From: Hyphomicrobiales bacterium
Lineage (GTDB): Bacteria > Pseudomonadota > Alphaproteobacteria > Rhizobiales > Rhizobiaceae
DNA length: 64,000 nt
Assembly: GCA_900468625.1 (NCBI GenBank)
Contig: UBUL01000019.1
Coordinates: 372,001 to 436,000 of the forward strand
Direction of reading: 5' to 3'
Shown here: positions 1 to 8,257 of the stretch, one piece after another
Layout: every line of letters begins with the position of its first letter
How positions within the stretch are numbered: the first letter of the stretch is position 1
Notes under the pieces: model-generated
What the model saw: only the letters and a program-made list of their open reading frames with translations
What the model was told of the DNA's origin: nothing
Database searches by the model: none
Made by a program: the position numbers and the translations under genes

Positions 1-1078
1 CGACTAGGAGCTGCTGGCCGCTATGCGGGTCGGTTGCAAATGTCGCGAGCGCACCGCTTTCCGCCGATGTCGGGACGGCGAAAACGGATTGCAGTTCCGC
101 CGGCGTGCCGACGACGACGGTCATCTTGCCCGGACCGGCGGGCGGCAATGTGTCGGCGCTAAACGAAAATGTCTCGTTCGGCATTCCGCTCAGCAGGGCG
201 AGCCCCTGCGCAAGACGCATCAGCGGTTTGGTGGTGCCGGGTTGTGCCAGTGCCGGCGCCACCAGAGTGAACTGCGTCTTGCCGGCCTCGTCGACGCCGA
301 TCGCGCGGATGGCATCGGTGGTCGATAGCTTTTCCGCTTCGCTGCCGGCAAAGCTCAGATAGGTTTTTGCCGGATCGATATCCGACCACAATTCATAGGT
401 CGATGGAATATCGCAGTCGGTGCGATGGCGTTGCGTCACCTCAAAGGTCAGCAGATTGGCGCCCGGTTGCAGTAGCCCCCGCGGGATGTCGAAACTGACA
501 TTGGATTCGTTATCGGACGAACCGATCGGCTGCTGGTGCACTGCCCGGTCGTTAAGAAGAACGGTCAGCTGCGATGCCTCGGGAGCGACGACGACGGCGT
601 TTTGATAGGCAAAATTGAACTTGGCGGGCGCTCCTGCCTGCTCGGGCGTCAGATAGATCGACCAGGACTTGCGATCGGTTTCGCCCTCCAGCCGCAACGT
701 CTTGAAGGGAACGACATAGCGGCGGAACGCCGTCGGAGCGGCCGCCGCCTGCTTCTCTTTCGGCAGCGTCTGCGGGGCAGCTTGCGCGGGAACGGCAGGC
801 GTTGCCGCTTGAGGCGTCATCGTTTGCGGCGTGACTGCCGGAGGTGCCGTCACCAAAGGCGGCTTTGTCTGTGGCGCGATGGCTTGGGGAGCGGCAAACG
901 GAGGCACCGTCGTCTTAGGCGGTTCGACCTGCTGCGACGTGGCCTGCGGGACGATGATCGGCGGCACCGCAGGCGGTTCGCCTTTCGGTCGTTCGCCGGT
1001 CATGTCGAAGGGGGCCGTCTGCGCGTGGGTAACGGTCGCGGCGAGGAGAAAGATTAAGGCAGGAAGAATGCGGTTCAT
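1..1078 (-). CDS. bcsB: BcsB, cellulose synthase regulatory/periplasmic subunit (5' part)
   Basis: The reading frame is open from an ATG at 1078 to the left edge, so only about 359 N-terminal residues are present. The protein starts with a signal peptide (MNRILPALIFLLAATVTHAQ), followed by a Pro/Gln/Thr/Ala-rich linker to about residue 110. A beta-rich BcsB-type region follows, including RRYVVPFKTLRLEG and FDIPRGLLQPG. BcsB is the periplasmic partner anchored beside BcsA and guides the glucan chain across the inner membrane. The bcsA stop and the bcsB start overlap by one base (TGATG), which implies translational coupling. The C-terminal part and any downstream bcs genes lie outside the window. 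Confidence 0.9.
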   Translation of the reverse strand, partial: MNRILPALIFLLAATVTHAQTAPFDMTGERPKGEPPAVPPIIVPQATSQQVEPPKTTVPPFAAPQAIAPQTKPPLVTAPPAVTPQTMTPQAATPAVPAQAAPQTLPKEKQAAAAPTAFRRYVVPFKTLRLEGETDRKSWSIYLTPEQAGAPAKFNFAYQNAVVVAPEASQLTVLLNDRAVHQQPIGSSDNESNVSFDIPRGLLQPGANLLTFEVTQRHRTDCDIPSTYELWSDIDPAKTYLSFAGSEAEKLSTTDAIRAIGVDEAGKTQFTLVAPALAQPGTTKPLMRLAQGLALLSGMPNETFSFSADTLPPAGPGKMTVVVGTPAELQSVFAVPTSAESGALATFATDPHSGQQLLV

Positions 1079-3300
1079 CAGCTTTTCGCCTTCGCGTCCT
1101 GCCGTTGCTGCGCGCGATCCGAACCGACGCCTCTGAAAAGATAGACCAGGCCGCGGCTGGTCTGGTAGAGCGACAGGCTCAGGAACCAGATCGTTCCGCG
1201 AATGATGCCGGGATTGCGGCGCCGCGCCTGCTGAAATTTCGTCCACTGGTCCGAGTTGGCAAAGACGAGGTCGGCAATCAGGCGATGGTCGCCGGCGTCC
1301 TTGGGCAGATATTGGCATCCGATGGCGGTGATGTCCCCCTTCTGTTCGATATTGCGGACGACGACCGACAGCGTCACCATCTCGGCGCCGCTATAGGGCT
1401 GGAAGCGGATGGTGCCTTCGGTGCCGATCTTTATCGGGCCGAGATCCTTGTTGAAAACACTCAGCCGGGCACCGTGGACGGAAACATCGTCGATAGAGGC
1501 AGAATTCCATCGGTCATCGACCTTGAATTCGCTGCGACGATCGACGCGTACGCGCCGCGACGACGCGCGCTCGCCACGCTCCGAAACCACGCCGAGTGCG
1601 CAGCCGGAAAGAATGAGATTGATGATGTTCCAGCCGCCGACCACGAGGGTCACGTCGGCCTTATAGGGCTCGGCATAGACGCGATATATGGTGACCGCCA
1701 GCGCAACGATCTGAACGGCGAAGATCACAAAAAAGGGGCGGCTGATTTCCGAAAGCCGGCTGACGGCGATCGACTCGTCCTTGGCCGTAACCTTGAAGGT
1801 CGGCTTGCGTGGATTGAGCATGACCGAGACGACGGCCGGCAGCAGATGCACCGTCTGGACATATTCATAGAGCTCGGAAATCCATGGCCAGCGGAACGAT
1901 CCGTAAAGATAGTTCTGCATCATCAGGTTCGCGAGCATATAGGAAAGCGTATAGGCGAGGAACTCGCTGCCCGACGCCGTGAAGATCTCAAGATCGAAGA
2001 AGAGATAAAAGAGCGGCGCAAACAGGAAAATGACGCGCGGGAATGGGAACAGCCAGAAGAGTGTCGAGGACATGTAGCACAGACGCTGCGGCAGCGTCAG
2101 GCCGCGCTTCAAGAGCGGGAAGCGGAAGCGCAGGATCTGCATCATGCCCTGTGCCCAGCGGCTGCGCTGGCCGATGAAGCTGGCAAACGTTGCCGGCTGC
2201 AGCCCGGCGATCAGCGGCTTGTCCACATAGATGCTGTTCCATCCGGCGCCGTGAAGCGCAAGTGCCGTTTCGCAGTCTTCCGTGATGCTGATACCGCTGA
2301 AGCCGTTTTGCGATTCCAGCGCCTTGCGGCTGAGCACGGCGGCAGAACCGCAAAAGAAGGCCGCATTCCATTTGTCGAGGCCGCGCTGAATGATGCCGTA
2401 GAACATTTCGTTCTCGCTCGGCATGTTGTCGAAGGTGCGCAGGTTGCGCTCCAGCGGGTCCGGATTGATGAAGAAGTGCGGGGTCTGGACGAGAAAGAGC
2501 TTCGGGTCGTCCTCGAAATAGCCGACGGTTTCGCGCAGGAAATCACGCGCGGGCGCATGATCGGCATCGAAGACGGCAATCAGTTCGCCGGTGGAATGCG
2601 TGAGCCCGTTGTTGAGGTTGCCGGCCTTGGCGTGCTCGTTGCGCTCGCGCGTCAGATATTCGACGTCGAGATCGGTGCAGAGCTGCTTGAGTTCGTTGTG
2701 GCGCGCGATTGCGGCCTGCGATTCCAGAACCTTCGTCGAGTTGCGCTTTTGCGCGGTGCCGCCATCGTCAAGCAACCAGACCCTCAGCTTGTCGGCCGGG
2801 TAATCCATCGCCTTCGCGGAAGCCAGCGTGTTGGCAAGCAGATTGGTGTCTTCATTATAGGACGGTACGAAGACGTCCACGGTCGGGAAATTCTGCGTCT
2901 TCGCCGCGCGTGCGGTGCGCGGGGGCAGGGGAGTGGCGACGATGAAGAGGCTGAGCATCAGCATCGCAACATTGTACATTTCGGCGAGATAGAGCAGCAG
3001 GCCCGGAATGAAGTTTTCAAGCTGGTTGACGGGCGGCAGCGTATAGGAGGTGCGCCAGTAGACATAGCGCAGCACGATGGCGGTACCGAAAGCCAGCGCA
3101 ACCAGCCGCCATGTACCCTGACGCTTGAGGATCTTGATGATCGCCATCAAGGTGACGACCACGGTGCTGGCGATCAATTGCGTTTGAAGGTTGACCGGCA
3201 AGGTGATCAGGACGATCCCGCAAAGTGCTATCACGGCCCATATCAAGATGCTGCGTGCTGTTTGCATCGATGTCCCTTCAAAGGTATTGCCAGACGCCAT
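1078..3300 (-). CDS. bcsA: BcsA, cellulose synthase catalytic subunit (UDP-forming), c-di-GMP responsive
   Basis: This 740-residue inner-membrane GT2 synthase polymerises UDP-glucose into beta-1,4-glucan. Visible motifs are the N-terminal membrane helices, the nucleotide-binding DVFVPSYNED (about 141) and LLDDGGT (about 178), the DAD metal site (about 243), TED with the catalytic-base Asp (about 338) and QRSRW (about 377). A further membrane block follows, then a PilZ domain with RRVRVDRR (about 580) and DDVSVHGARL, the usual c-di-GMP binding signature. Activity is therefore probably switched by c-di-GMP. Two starts have plausible ribosome binding sites: the ATG at 3300 and a second at 3267 (MQTARSIL), preceded by GAAGGGA. 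It lies 24 bp downstream of bcsN. Confidence 0.97.
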   Translation of the reverse strand: MASGNTFEGTSMQTARSILIWAVIALCGIVLITLPVNLQTQLIASTVVVTLMAIIKILKRQGTWRLVALAFGTAIVLRYVYWRTSYTLPPVNQLENFIPGLLLYLAEMYNVAMLMLSLFIVATPLPPRTARAAKTQNFPTVDVFVPSYNEDTNLLANTLASAKAMDYPADKLRVWLLDDGGTAQKRNSTKVLESQAAIARHNELKQLCTDLDVEYLTRERNEHAKAGNLNNGLTHSTGELIAVFDADHAPARDFLRETVGYFEDDPKLFLVQTPHFFINPDPLERNLRTFDNMPSENEMFYGIIQRGLDKWNAAFFCGSAAVLSRKALESQNGFSGISITEDCETALALHGAGWNSIYVDKPLIAGLQPATFASFIGQRSRWAQGMMQILRFRFPLLKRGLTLPQRLCYMSSTLFWLFPFPRVIFLFAPLFYLFFDLEIFTASGSEFLAYTLSYMLANLMMQNYLYGSFRWPWISELYEYVQTVHLLPAVVSVMLNPRKPTFKVTAKDESIAVSRLSEISRPFFVIFAVQIVALAVTIYRVYAEPYKADVTLVVGGWNIINLILSGCALGVVSERGERASSRRVRVDRRSEFKVDDRWNSASIDDVSVHGARLSVFNKDLGPIKIGTEGTIRFQPYSGAEMVTLSVVVRNIEQKGDITAIGCQYLPKDAGDHRLIADLVFANSDQWTKFQQARRRNPGIIRGTIWFLSLSLYQTSRGLVYLFRGVGSDRAQQRQDAKAKS

Positions 3301-3324
3301 CCTGGCGCCTCGAGATCGTTCCGC

Positions 3325-4314
3325 TTAGCGGCACACGGCGGATATGACAGCTTCTGCGTTACAGTCCGGTAAAGGCACGACGATATTGCTGGCGGTATTT
3401 GTCGGTGACGGTTGCACGATCATCGACGTCGGGCCGGTCGCGCCGCCCGTCGGCAACGGATCGGCCGGCCCGTCCGGCAACGGCACCTTGGGACCGATCA
3501 TGGGCGGCAGGACGGGCGCTGCTTGCGGCTGCGATGGTGCCCCGACGGGTCGGCGTATGATAGCGGCAGGGCGCATCACCGTGGGGCGATTCTGATAGCC
3601 GATGCTGATCGGCGCCGTGCGATACGAGGTGGCGTCGGGATAGACCATTTCACCCGGCTTGCCCAGGACTGATTCCGCGCCGCGTGGCGCGCCGAAGGGG
3701 TTCAATGCGGCGCCGGTAAAATGTCCGGCAATCGTGTAGCCATAGACGGTACTTAGCAGCTGGCGCTCGGTGGCATGAGCATCGCAGAGCCTGATGCGCA
3801 CCTGCACCGTGCCGAAATTGCGCTGCTCCTGCGGCGGAGCAAAACCTGCCTTCACCTGCTGCCAGGCATAAAGGCAGGTATCGCCGCTCCTGCTTTGGCC
3901 TGAGGCATAGCCGAAGGGACCGTAGCCGTTCTGTACGAAGCTTGCCGAGCGGGCAAGCCGCACGCCCGGTATTTCCGCCGCCATCTCACGAGCCACTTTA
4001 TTCTCGCTGATCGTGTCGAAAGGCCTGCTGCCCAGCCCCGGATTGGAACCTGTTGTGCCGAGGAACTGCACTTTGAGGAAGTTTTGACCCGGTACCGAGG
4101 AGGAGGTGAAAAGCGAGATCGTCTGCTCCACATCCTTGGCCTGTCTGCGCTCAACCACATTGACGATCGACGGCCCTCCGGGCGGCGGAAACGCCAGCGC
4201 CTTGTCGCTGGAAACTGTTTCCACACCGATCGACTGCCGGACCTCGCCGGTTGTCGTGCAACCCGCGCCCAAACAGGCCAAGGTCATCAGCGCTATTGCT
4301 TTTGAAAAATGCAT
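3325..4314 (-). CDS. bcsN: BcsN, cellulose biosynthesis lipoprotein
   Basis: This 329-residue protein begins with a lipoprotein signal peptide ending in LGAGC (lipobox, lipid-modified Cys about 19), so it should be anchored in an envelope membrane. The body matches the rhizobial BcsN family as I know it, including a segment around KVAREMAAEIPGVRLARS and a Pro-rich C-terminal third. Its biochemical role is not established; the gene is the usual first gene of alphaproteobacterial cellulose operons. Here it precedes bcsA by 24 bp on the same strand, so bcsN-bcsA-bcsB is probably one transcript started in the 255-bp gap upstream. Confidence 0.85.
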   Translation of the reverse strand: MHFSKAIALMTLACLGAGCTTTGEVRQSIGVETVSSDKALAFPPPGGPSIVNVVERRQAKDVEQTISLFTSSSVPGQNFLKVQFLGTTGSNPGLGSRPFDTISENKVAREMAAEIPGVRLARSASFVQNGYGPFGYASGQSRSGDTCLYAWQQVKAGFAPPQEQRNFGTVQVRIRLCDAHATERQLLSTVYGYTIAGHFTGAALNPFGAPRGAESVLGKPGEMVYPDATSYRTAPISIGYQNRPTVMRPAAIIRRPVGAPSQPQAAPVLPPMIGPKVPLPDGPADPLPTGGATGPTSMIVQPSPTNTASNIVVPLPDCNAEAVISAVCR

Positions 4315-4569
4315 CTTAGGAATCGCGGCAATCGTGTGGGGTCACATTCATCGCAAATTGCGCGACGGCGTTTGGAATCAAGTCGGTGTATTTAATATAG
4401 CGAATAAAGGCGATTATGGTTAATCATTGGTTAATTTCGGCTTGTTTGCGTGCCGGAAAGACCATGAAATCTTGGGCGAAGACTGTCGCTCGCGCCGGCT
4501 GCGCGAAAAGCGAAGCCATGCTTGATAATCCGCGAGAGATTTTTGCGGTAAGTATTTGAAGCTTAATCT

Positions 4570-5472
4570 TTATCTCATCTTGCGGAACGCAACTTGAACA
4601 GCTCTGTTCAAGGCGACCGGAAGCACCGACATATGGTTCTCTCCGGCATATTCCTCGAACGTTACCGTTTCTGTGGACAAGGTCCACTTCGACCATCTCT
4701 GCGCCATTTCGCAGGCAAGTTCCACGGTGCGCGTTTCCTTGGCGCGCTCCAGCCGTTTTTGCTCTTCAGCCGTGCCCTTATGAAAAGGAGCGAGCGCCTC
4801 GCCTTCGTACTGGCCGGCGGAAAGATGCAGTTCAATGTCGATGGGCTGGTGGCATCCGTTCAGGAATTCGTTTTCCATTGCAAGAAGAGCCGCGTCCTCC
4901 CAATAAATCGCCGGACTTGCCGAAATCCAGCGATTGAAGGCTTTCGGCTTCGTCAGCAGCGCGTAAAGGACGAAAAGGCCGCCGAACGAATGTCCAAAGA
5001 GCGCCTGGCGCGATCGATCGATCGGAACTTGGGTCTCGATCCAGGGTTTCAGCTCGTTTTCGATCAGCGACAGGAAGCGTTCGCCGCCGCCAGTCCTGAC
5101 ATCAGGCGTGTCGGGAAAAAACGGCGGATAGACCCGTCCGGGCGGCGGGCTCAGATCCCATGAACGGCGAAGCGGATCATAAGGTTCGTCCGTGGGGTAA
5201 CCGATGGCGACGACGATGCCCTCGCTGACATTGGTTCCGTTGGGATAGCTCGCCTGAACCTTGAGCGCATCGACTGCGGTTGCAAAACAGGCGTTTCCGT
5301 CCGTTAGATACAGGATCGGCCATCCCTCCAGGGGAACTGGTTTGTCGGGGCGATAGAGAAAGATCCTGTGCGGCAGATCGGCATTTTCAAATTTCACGTC
5401 GGTACATGTGCATCCGGCAAGAGTGACCGGCGCTGTGGCGGCGGCCGCGTTCTGTATCGGGGATTGGGGCAT
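4570..5472 (-). CDS. Siderophore esterase, Fes/IroE-type alpha/beta hydrolase
   Basis: This 300-residue protein belongs to the putative-esterase family (COG2819; Fes, IroE, YbbA). The nucleophile elbow is GHSFGG (Ser about 161) and the likely catalytic His lies in GENHMSV near the C-terminus. The hydrophobic core segment WPILYLTDGNACF is typical of the family. No classical signal peptide is evident, although the N-terminus is Ala-rich and contains two Cys residues, so cytoplasmic action is likely. Relatives hydrolyse ester bonds of ferric trilactone siderophores to release iron. It is divergent from the TonB receptor and has an exact IRO box 56 bp upstream. It implies that the siderophore used by this locus contains ester bonds. 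Confidence 0.85.
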   Translation of the reverse strand: MPQSPIQNAAAATAPVTLAGCTCTDVKFENADLPHRIFLYRPDKPVPLEGWPILYLTDGNACFATAVDALKVQASYPNGTNVSEGIVVAIGYPTDEPYDPLRRSWDLSPPPGRVYPPFFPDTPDVRTGGGERFLSLIENELKPWIETQVPIDRSRQALFGHSFGGLFVLYALLTKPKAFNRWISASPAIYWEDAALLAMENEFLNGCHQPIDIELHLSAGQYEGEALAPFHKGTAEEQKRLERAKETRTVELACEMAQRWSKWTLSTETVTFEEYAGENHMSVLPVALNRAVQVAFRKMR

Positions 5473-5527
5473 GTCCTCTCCAACGGGCTGAAATTGCCAG
5501 CGCTCGAACGAGCTGCATTTTGAAAGA

Positions 5528-5542
5528 TGATAAATATACTCA
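5528..5542 (-). promoter_or_regulatory. IRO box (probable RirA operator) of the esterase gene
   Basis: The sequence TGATAAATATACTCA is an exact TGA-N9-TCA, the IRO box recognised by the iron-responsive repressor RirA in rhizobia. It lies 56 bp upstream of the esterase start, a position where it would overlap a promoter. Confidence 0.8.
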
Positions 5543-5671
5543 TATTATGGTGGACAAGATCTGGCAAGCAGCCCCAATCGTCGAAGGATGTTATTTCGGG
5601 TTGCATTTTGCAGTTCCGCGCCCCTCTGGCGGACCGTTCTGCAACATATGCCCGGAATTCAACAAAAAAGA

Positions 5672-5722
5672 TGACTATTGCACTCATGTATTCTTGACGG
5701 AGGCTTTGGCTGCGGACTAATT
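5672..5722 (+). promoter_or_regulatory. IRO box and likely promoter of the TonB-dependent receptor gene
   Basis: TGACTATTGCACTCA (5672-5686) is a second exact TGA-N9-TCA IRO box. Just downstream is TTGACG (5694-5699), then 17 bp, then CTAATT (5717-5722), a plausible housekeeping -35/-10 pair. A repressor on this box would sit against the -35 element, as expected for RirA repression when iron is sufficient. Confidence 0.75.
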
Positions 5723-5764
5723 TGCGCCATCTTTTTTTAGAGGCGAGCAGGTGCAAAAGGAAAT

Positions 5765-7954
5765 ATGGAGCGCAAATTATGTAATAATATCAACGGTATC
5801 GAGCGAAATAGATTCCATCTTGCAGGCGGCGCCACGACACTTGCCACACTATTTGCCCTGAGCGGAAACGCTCTCGCACAGGATGCTGCCGGCAATGCCA
5901 ATAGCGGCGATGCCACGCAGCTCGCGCCGATCGTCGTCAGCGGCCAGTCGAGCGGCGTCAACGATAATACAACGGTGGCGGCAAAGGAAAGCAGCGCTGC
6001 CACCAAAATCAATATACCTCTGGTCGAAACACCACGTTCCGTTTCGGTGGTGACCCGAAAGGAATTGGAGGAACGCGGCGCGCAGGATATTACCGAAGCC
6101 GTGCGCTATTCCGCCGGCGTCCAGACAGGCTCCTACGGCTTCGATCCGCGCTTCGATCAGATCTATATTCGCGGCAATGATGTCACGACCGACGGCGATT
6201 ACCGCGACGGGTTGCGGCAACCCTACATGAACTACGCGATGTTTCGAACCGATCCCTATGCGCTCGATCGCGTCGAGATCGTCAAGGGACCGGTATCCGT
6301 GCTCTATGGCGCCGGCTCGCCGGGCGGCATCGTCAACAAGATATCGAAGCTGCCGACGGACGAGACGATCAGGGAGGTCGGGGTCCTCTATGGAACGTCC
6401 GATCGTGCGCAGACGATGTTCGATTTTGGCGGCCCGGTCAGTCAGGATGACGATACCATGCTGTATCGGATCGTCGGCCTAGCGCGAAAGGGCGACACCA
6501 ATTTCGACATCGCCGACGACCGCAATCTCATCCAGCCGTCCTTTGCCTGGAAGCCTGACGCCGCGACGAAATTTACGATTTATGGATCGGCGCAATCAAC
6601 GGAGACGGATGCCAATGTCGGCGCGATGATCGGCCCCGACGGCAATATTCTCAATTTGCGAGCCAGCGATCCGGACTACGACTATCAGAGGACCAAGCAG
6701 CAGCAGGTCGGCTATCAGTTCGAGCACGAGTTCGACGGCGGTTTCACCTTCCGCCAGAACCTTCGCTTCTCCCACCTCGATCTGAAGTCGCGCTATCTCA
6801 GCACCTACAGCTGGGCCGGAGACGTCGCCAAGCGTGGCGCGACCGCGATCGGCGACAGGATGAATGTCTTCCAGGTCGATAACCAGCTCGAATCCAAATT
6901 CGATACCGGTCCGGCCGCCCATACCATGCTGTTCGGCCTGGATTATACCCGTATGAAGGATTCCTTCGCATATGGAATGGATGCGACGACCAGTCCGGCC
7001 TATGATTTCGATATCGACAACCCGACCTACGGGGTATCCGGTCCGACGCCAGCCTATAATTTCAGCCGGGTAAACGCCAGCCTGCAGCAGTTCGGCGCCT
7101 ATGCCCTGGATCAGATCGAGCTCGACAAGTGGCGCTTCACGCTCGGTGGACGCCAGACCTGGGTCAAGCAGTCGACCGGCACCACGCTTGTCTCCTCCGA
7201 TACGACCACCAAAAACAGCCTCAACAAGAATGCGTTTTCCTACCAGGCTGGTGCGCTCTATCTCTTCGACAATGGCATTGCACCCTTCACAAGCTATTCG
7301 ACCTCCTTCAATCCGGTCACGCAACGGTCTGCATCCGGCAGTATCCTCGACCCCACCAAGGGCGAGCAGTATGAACTTGGCCTGAAATACCAGCCGCCAG
7401 GCACCGACATTCTGCTCTCGGCCGTTGCCTATCATCTGGTCGAGAAGAACAAGCCGGTTCTGGTCGATCCGCTGACGGGCATCTATGCCTCGCTCGGCGA
7501 AGTGACCAATAAGGGGATCGAGCTGGAGGCGAGGGCGAACATCGCCGACGGCTGGGATGTGGTTGCGGCCTATGCCTATAACCATTCCGAAATCACGCGT
7601 GGCGACAATGCCGGCAATGCGCCGGCCGTGACGCCCCAAAACATCGCCAGCCTTTGGTCGAACTATACGTTCCAGAATGATTCTGCCGCAAAGGGTCTGA
7701 CCGTCGGTGCCGGCATCCGCTATACGGGCGAGACCTATACCAGCACGGCAAACACAGCCAAGAATGATGCGAGCGTCTATCTGGATGCGGCGGTCTCTTA
7801 CGACTTCGGCGCGGTCGATCAAAAATATAAAGGCCTGACCGCATCCGTCGATGTCCGCAACATCGCCAACCGCCGTCTGACGGTTTGCAACGAAGGCTAT
7901 TGCTACCTTGGGCAGGGCCGCAACATCACGGCATCGTTGAAATATCGCTGGTAA
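5765..7954 (+). CDS. fhuA: TonB-dependent ferric-hydroxamate siderophore receptor (FhuA type)
   Basis: This 729-residue outer-membrane receptor imports a ferric siderophore using TonB energy. It has an N-terminal signal peptide (cleavage near ALAQ), a TonB box (APIVVSG, about residue 58), a plug domain (about 80-190, with PRSVSVVTRKELEERGAQ and the IYIRGN signature), and a 22-strand-type barrel that ends in an aromatic residue (KYRW), as expected for outer-membrane insertion. Plug and barrel are full length. It is convergent with fhuB and divergent from the esterase. The FhuA-type call fits the hydroxamate biosynthesis genes nearby, but the exact ligand cannot be read from sequence. Confidence 0.92.
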   Translation: MERKLCNNINGIERNRFHLAGGATTLATLFALSGNALAQDAAGNANSGDATQLAPIVVSGQSSGVNDNTTVAAKESSAATKINIPLVETPRSVSVVTRKELEERGAQDITEAVRYSAGVQTGSYGFDPRFDQIYIRGNDVTTDGDYRDGLRQPYMNYAMFRTDPYALDRVEIVKGPVSVLYGAGSPGGIVNKISKLPTDETIREVGVLYGTSDRAQTMFDFGGPVSQDDDTMLYRIVGLARKGDTNFDIADDRNLIQPSFAWKPDAATKFTIYGSAQSTETDANVGAMIGPDGNILNLRASDPDYDYQRTKQQQVGYQFEHEFDGGFTFRQNLRFSHLDLKSRYLSTYSWAGDVAKRGATAIGDRMNVFQVDNQLESKFDTGPAAHTMLFGLDYTRMKDSFAYGMDATTSPAYDFDIDNPTYGVSGPTPAYNFSRVNASLQQFGAYALDQIELDKWRFTLGGRQTWVKQSTGTTLVSSDTTTKNSLNKNAFSYQAGALYLFDNGIAPFTSYSTSFNPVTQRSASGSILDPTKGEQYELGLKYQPPGTDILLSAVAYHLVEKNKPVLVDPLTGIYASLGEVTNKGIELEARANIADGWDVVAAYAYNHSEITRGDNAGNAPAVTPQNIASLWSNYTFQNDSAAKGLTVGAGIRYTGETYTSTANTAKNDASVYLDAAVSYDFGAVDQKYKGLTASVDVRNIANRRLTVCNEGYCYLGQGRNITASLKYRW

Positions 7955-8257
7955 GTGTCTTACGGGCGCTGCGTTTTGCGCGGCGCCCATCTTCATTCCT
8001 GAGGGTCGCCAGTAAAGAGGCGAGTTCTTCTCCTCCGCGTCTCCCGCCTAATTTTCGTTAGGTCAAGCCCGATCGCTCTTTCTGCAAGTCGACTTTCGTA
8101 AGCGCCGTCCGGAAGCATGGGCACACATCCATCAGATACTTGTTTTGTTCGCATTGCCTCGTTGCGCGAGCCAGTCTCGGCCTCAACGCACGGTGCGTTT
8201 TCATCCGTTTGACTTGCCGCCTCGTCAGGGCGCTTCGGAAACGGCGGCTCACCACCA
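7955..8257. other. Intergenic gap between convergent receptor and fhuB genes
   Basis: This 303-bp gap separates two convergent genes. Apart from the hairpin at its left end I see no gene, operator or repeat in it. The short open frames here have no recognisable product. Confidence 0.6.
7964..7988 (+). terminator. Hairpin terminator after the TonB receptor gene
   Basis: GGGCGCTGCG and CGCGGCGCCC form a 10-bp stem with one mismatch around a 5-base loop. It lies 10 bp after the stop codon of the receptor gene. The following T-rich stretch (ATCTTCATTCCT) is weak, so termination may be partial. Confidence 0.55.

Noticed and set aside
1105..3372. 755-residue open frame on the plus strand opposite bcsA
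   Set aside because: It is a GC-rich antisense shadow of a clear cellulose synthase gene and shows no recognisable domain.
6596..7996. 466-residue open frame opposite the TonB receptor gene
   Set aside because: It is antisense to a full-length receptor with intact motifs and has the Arg/Gly/Asp-rich composition of a shadow frame.
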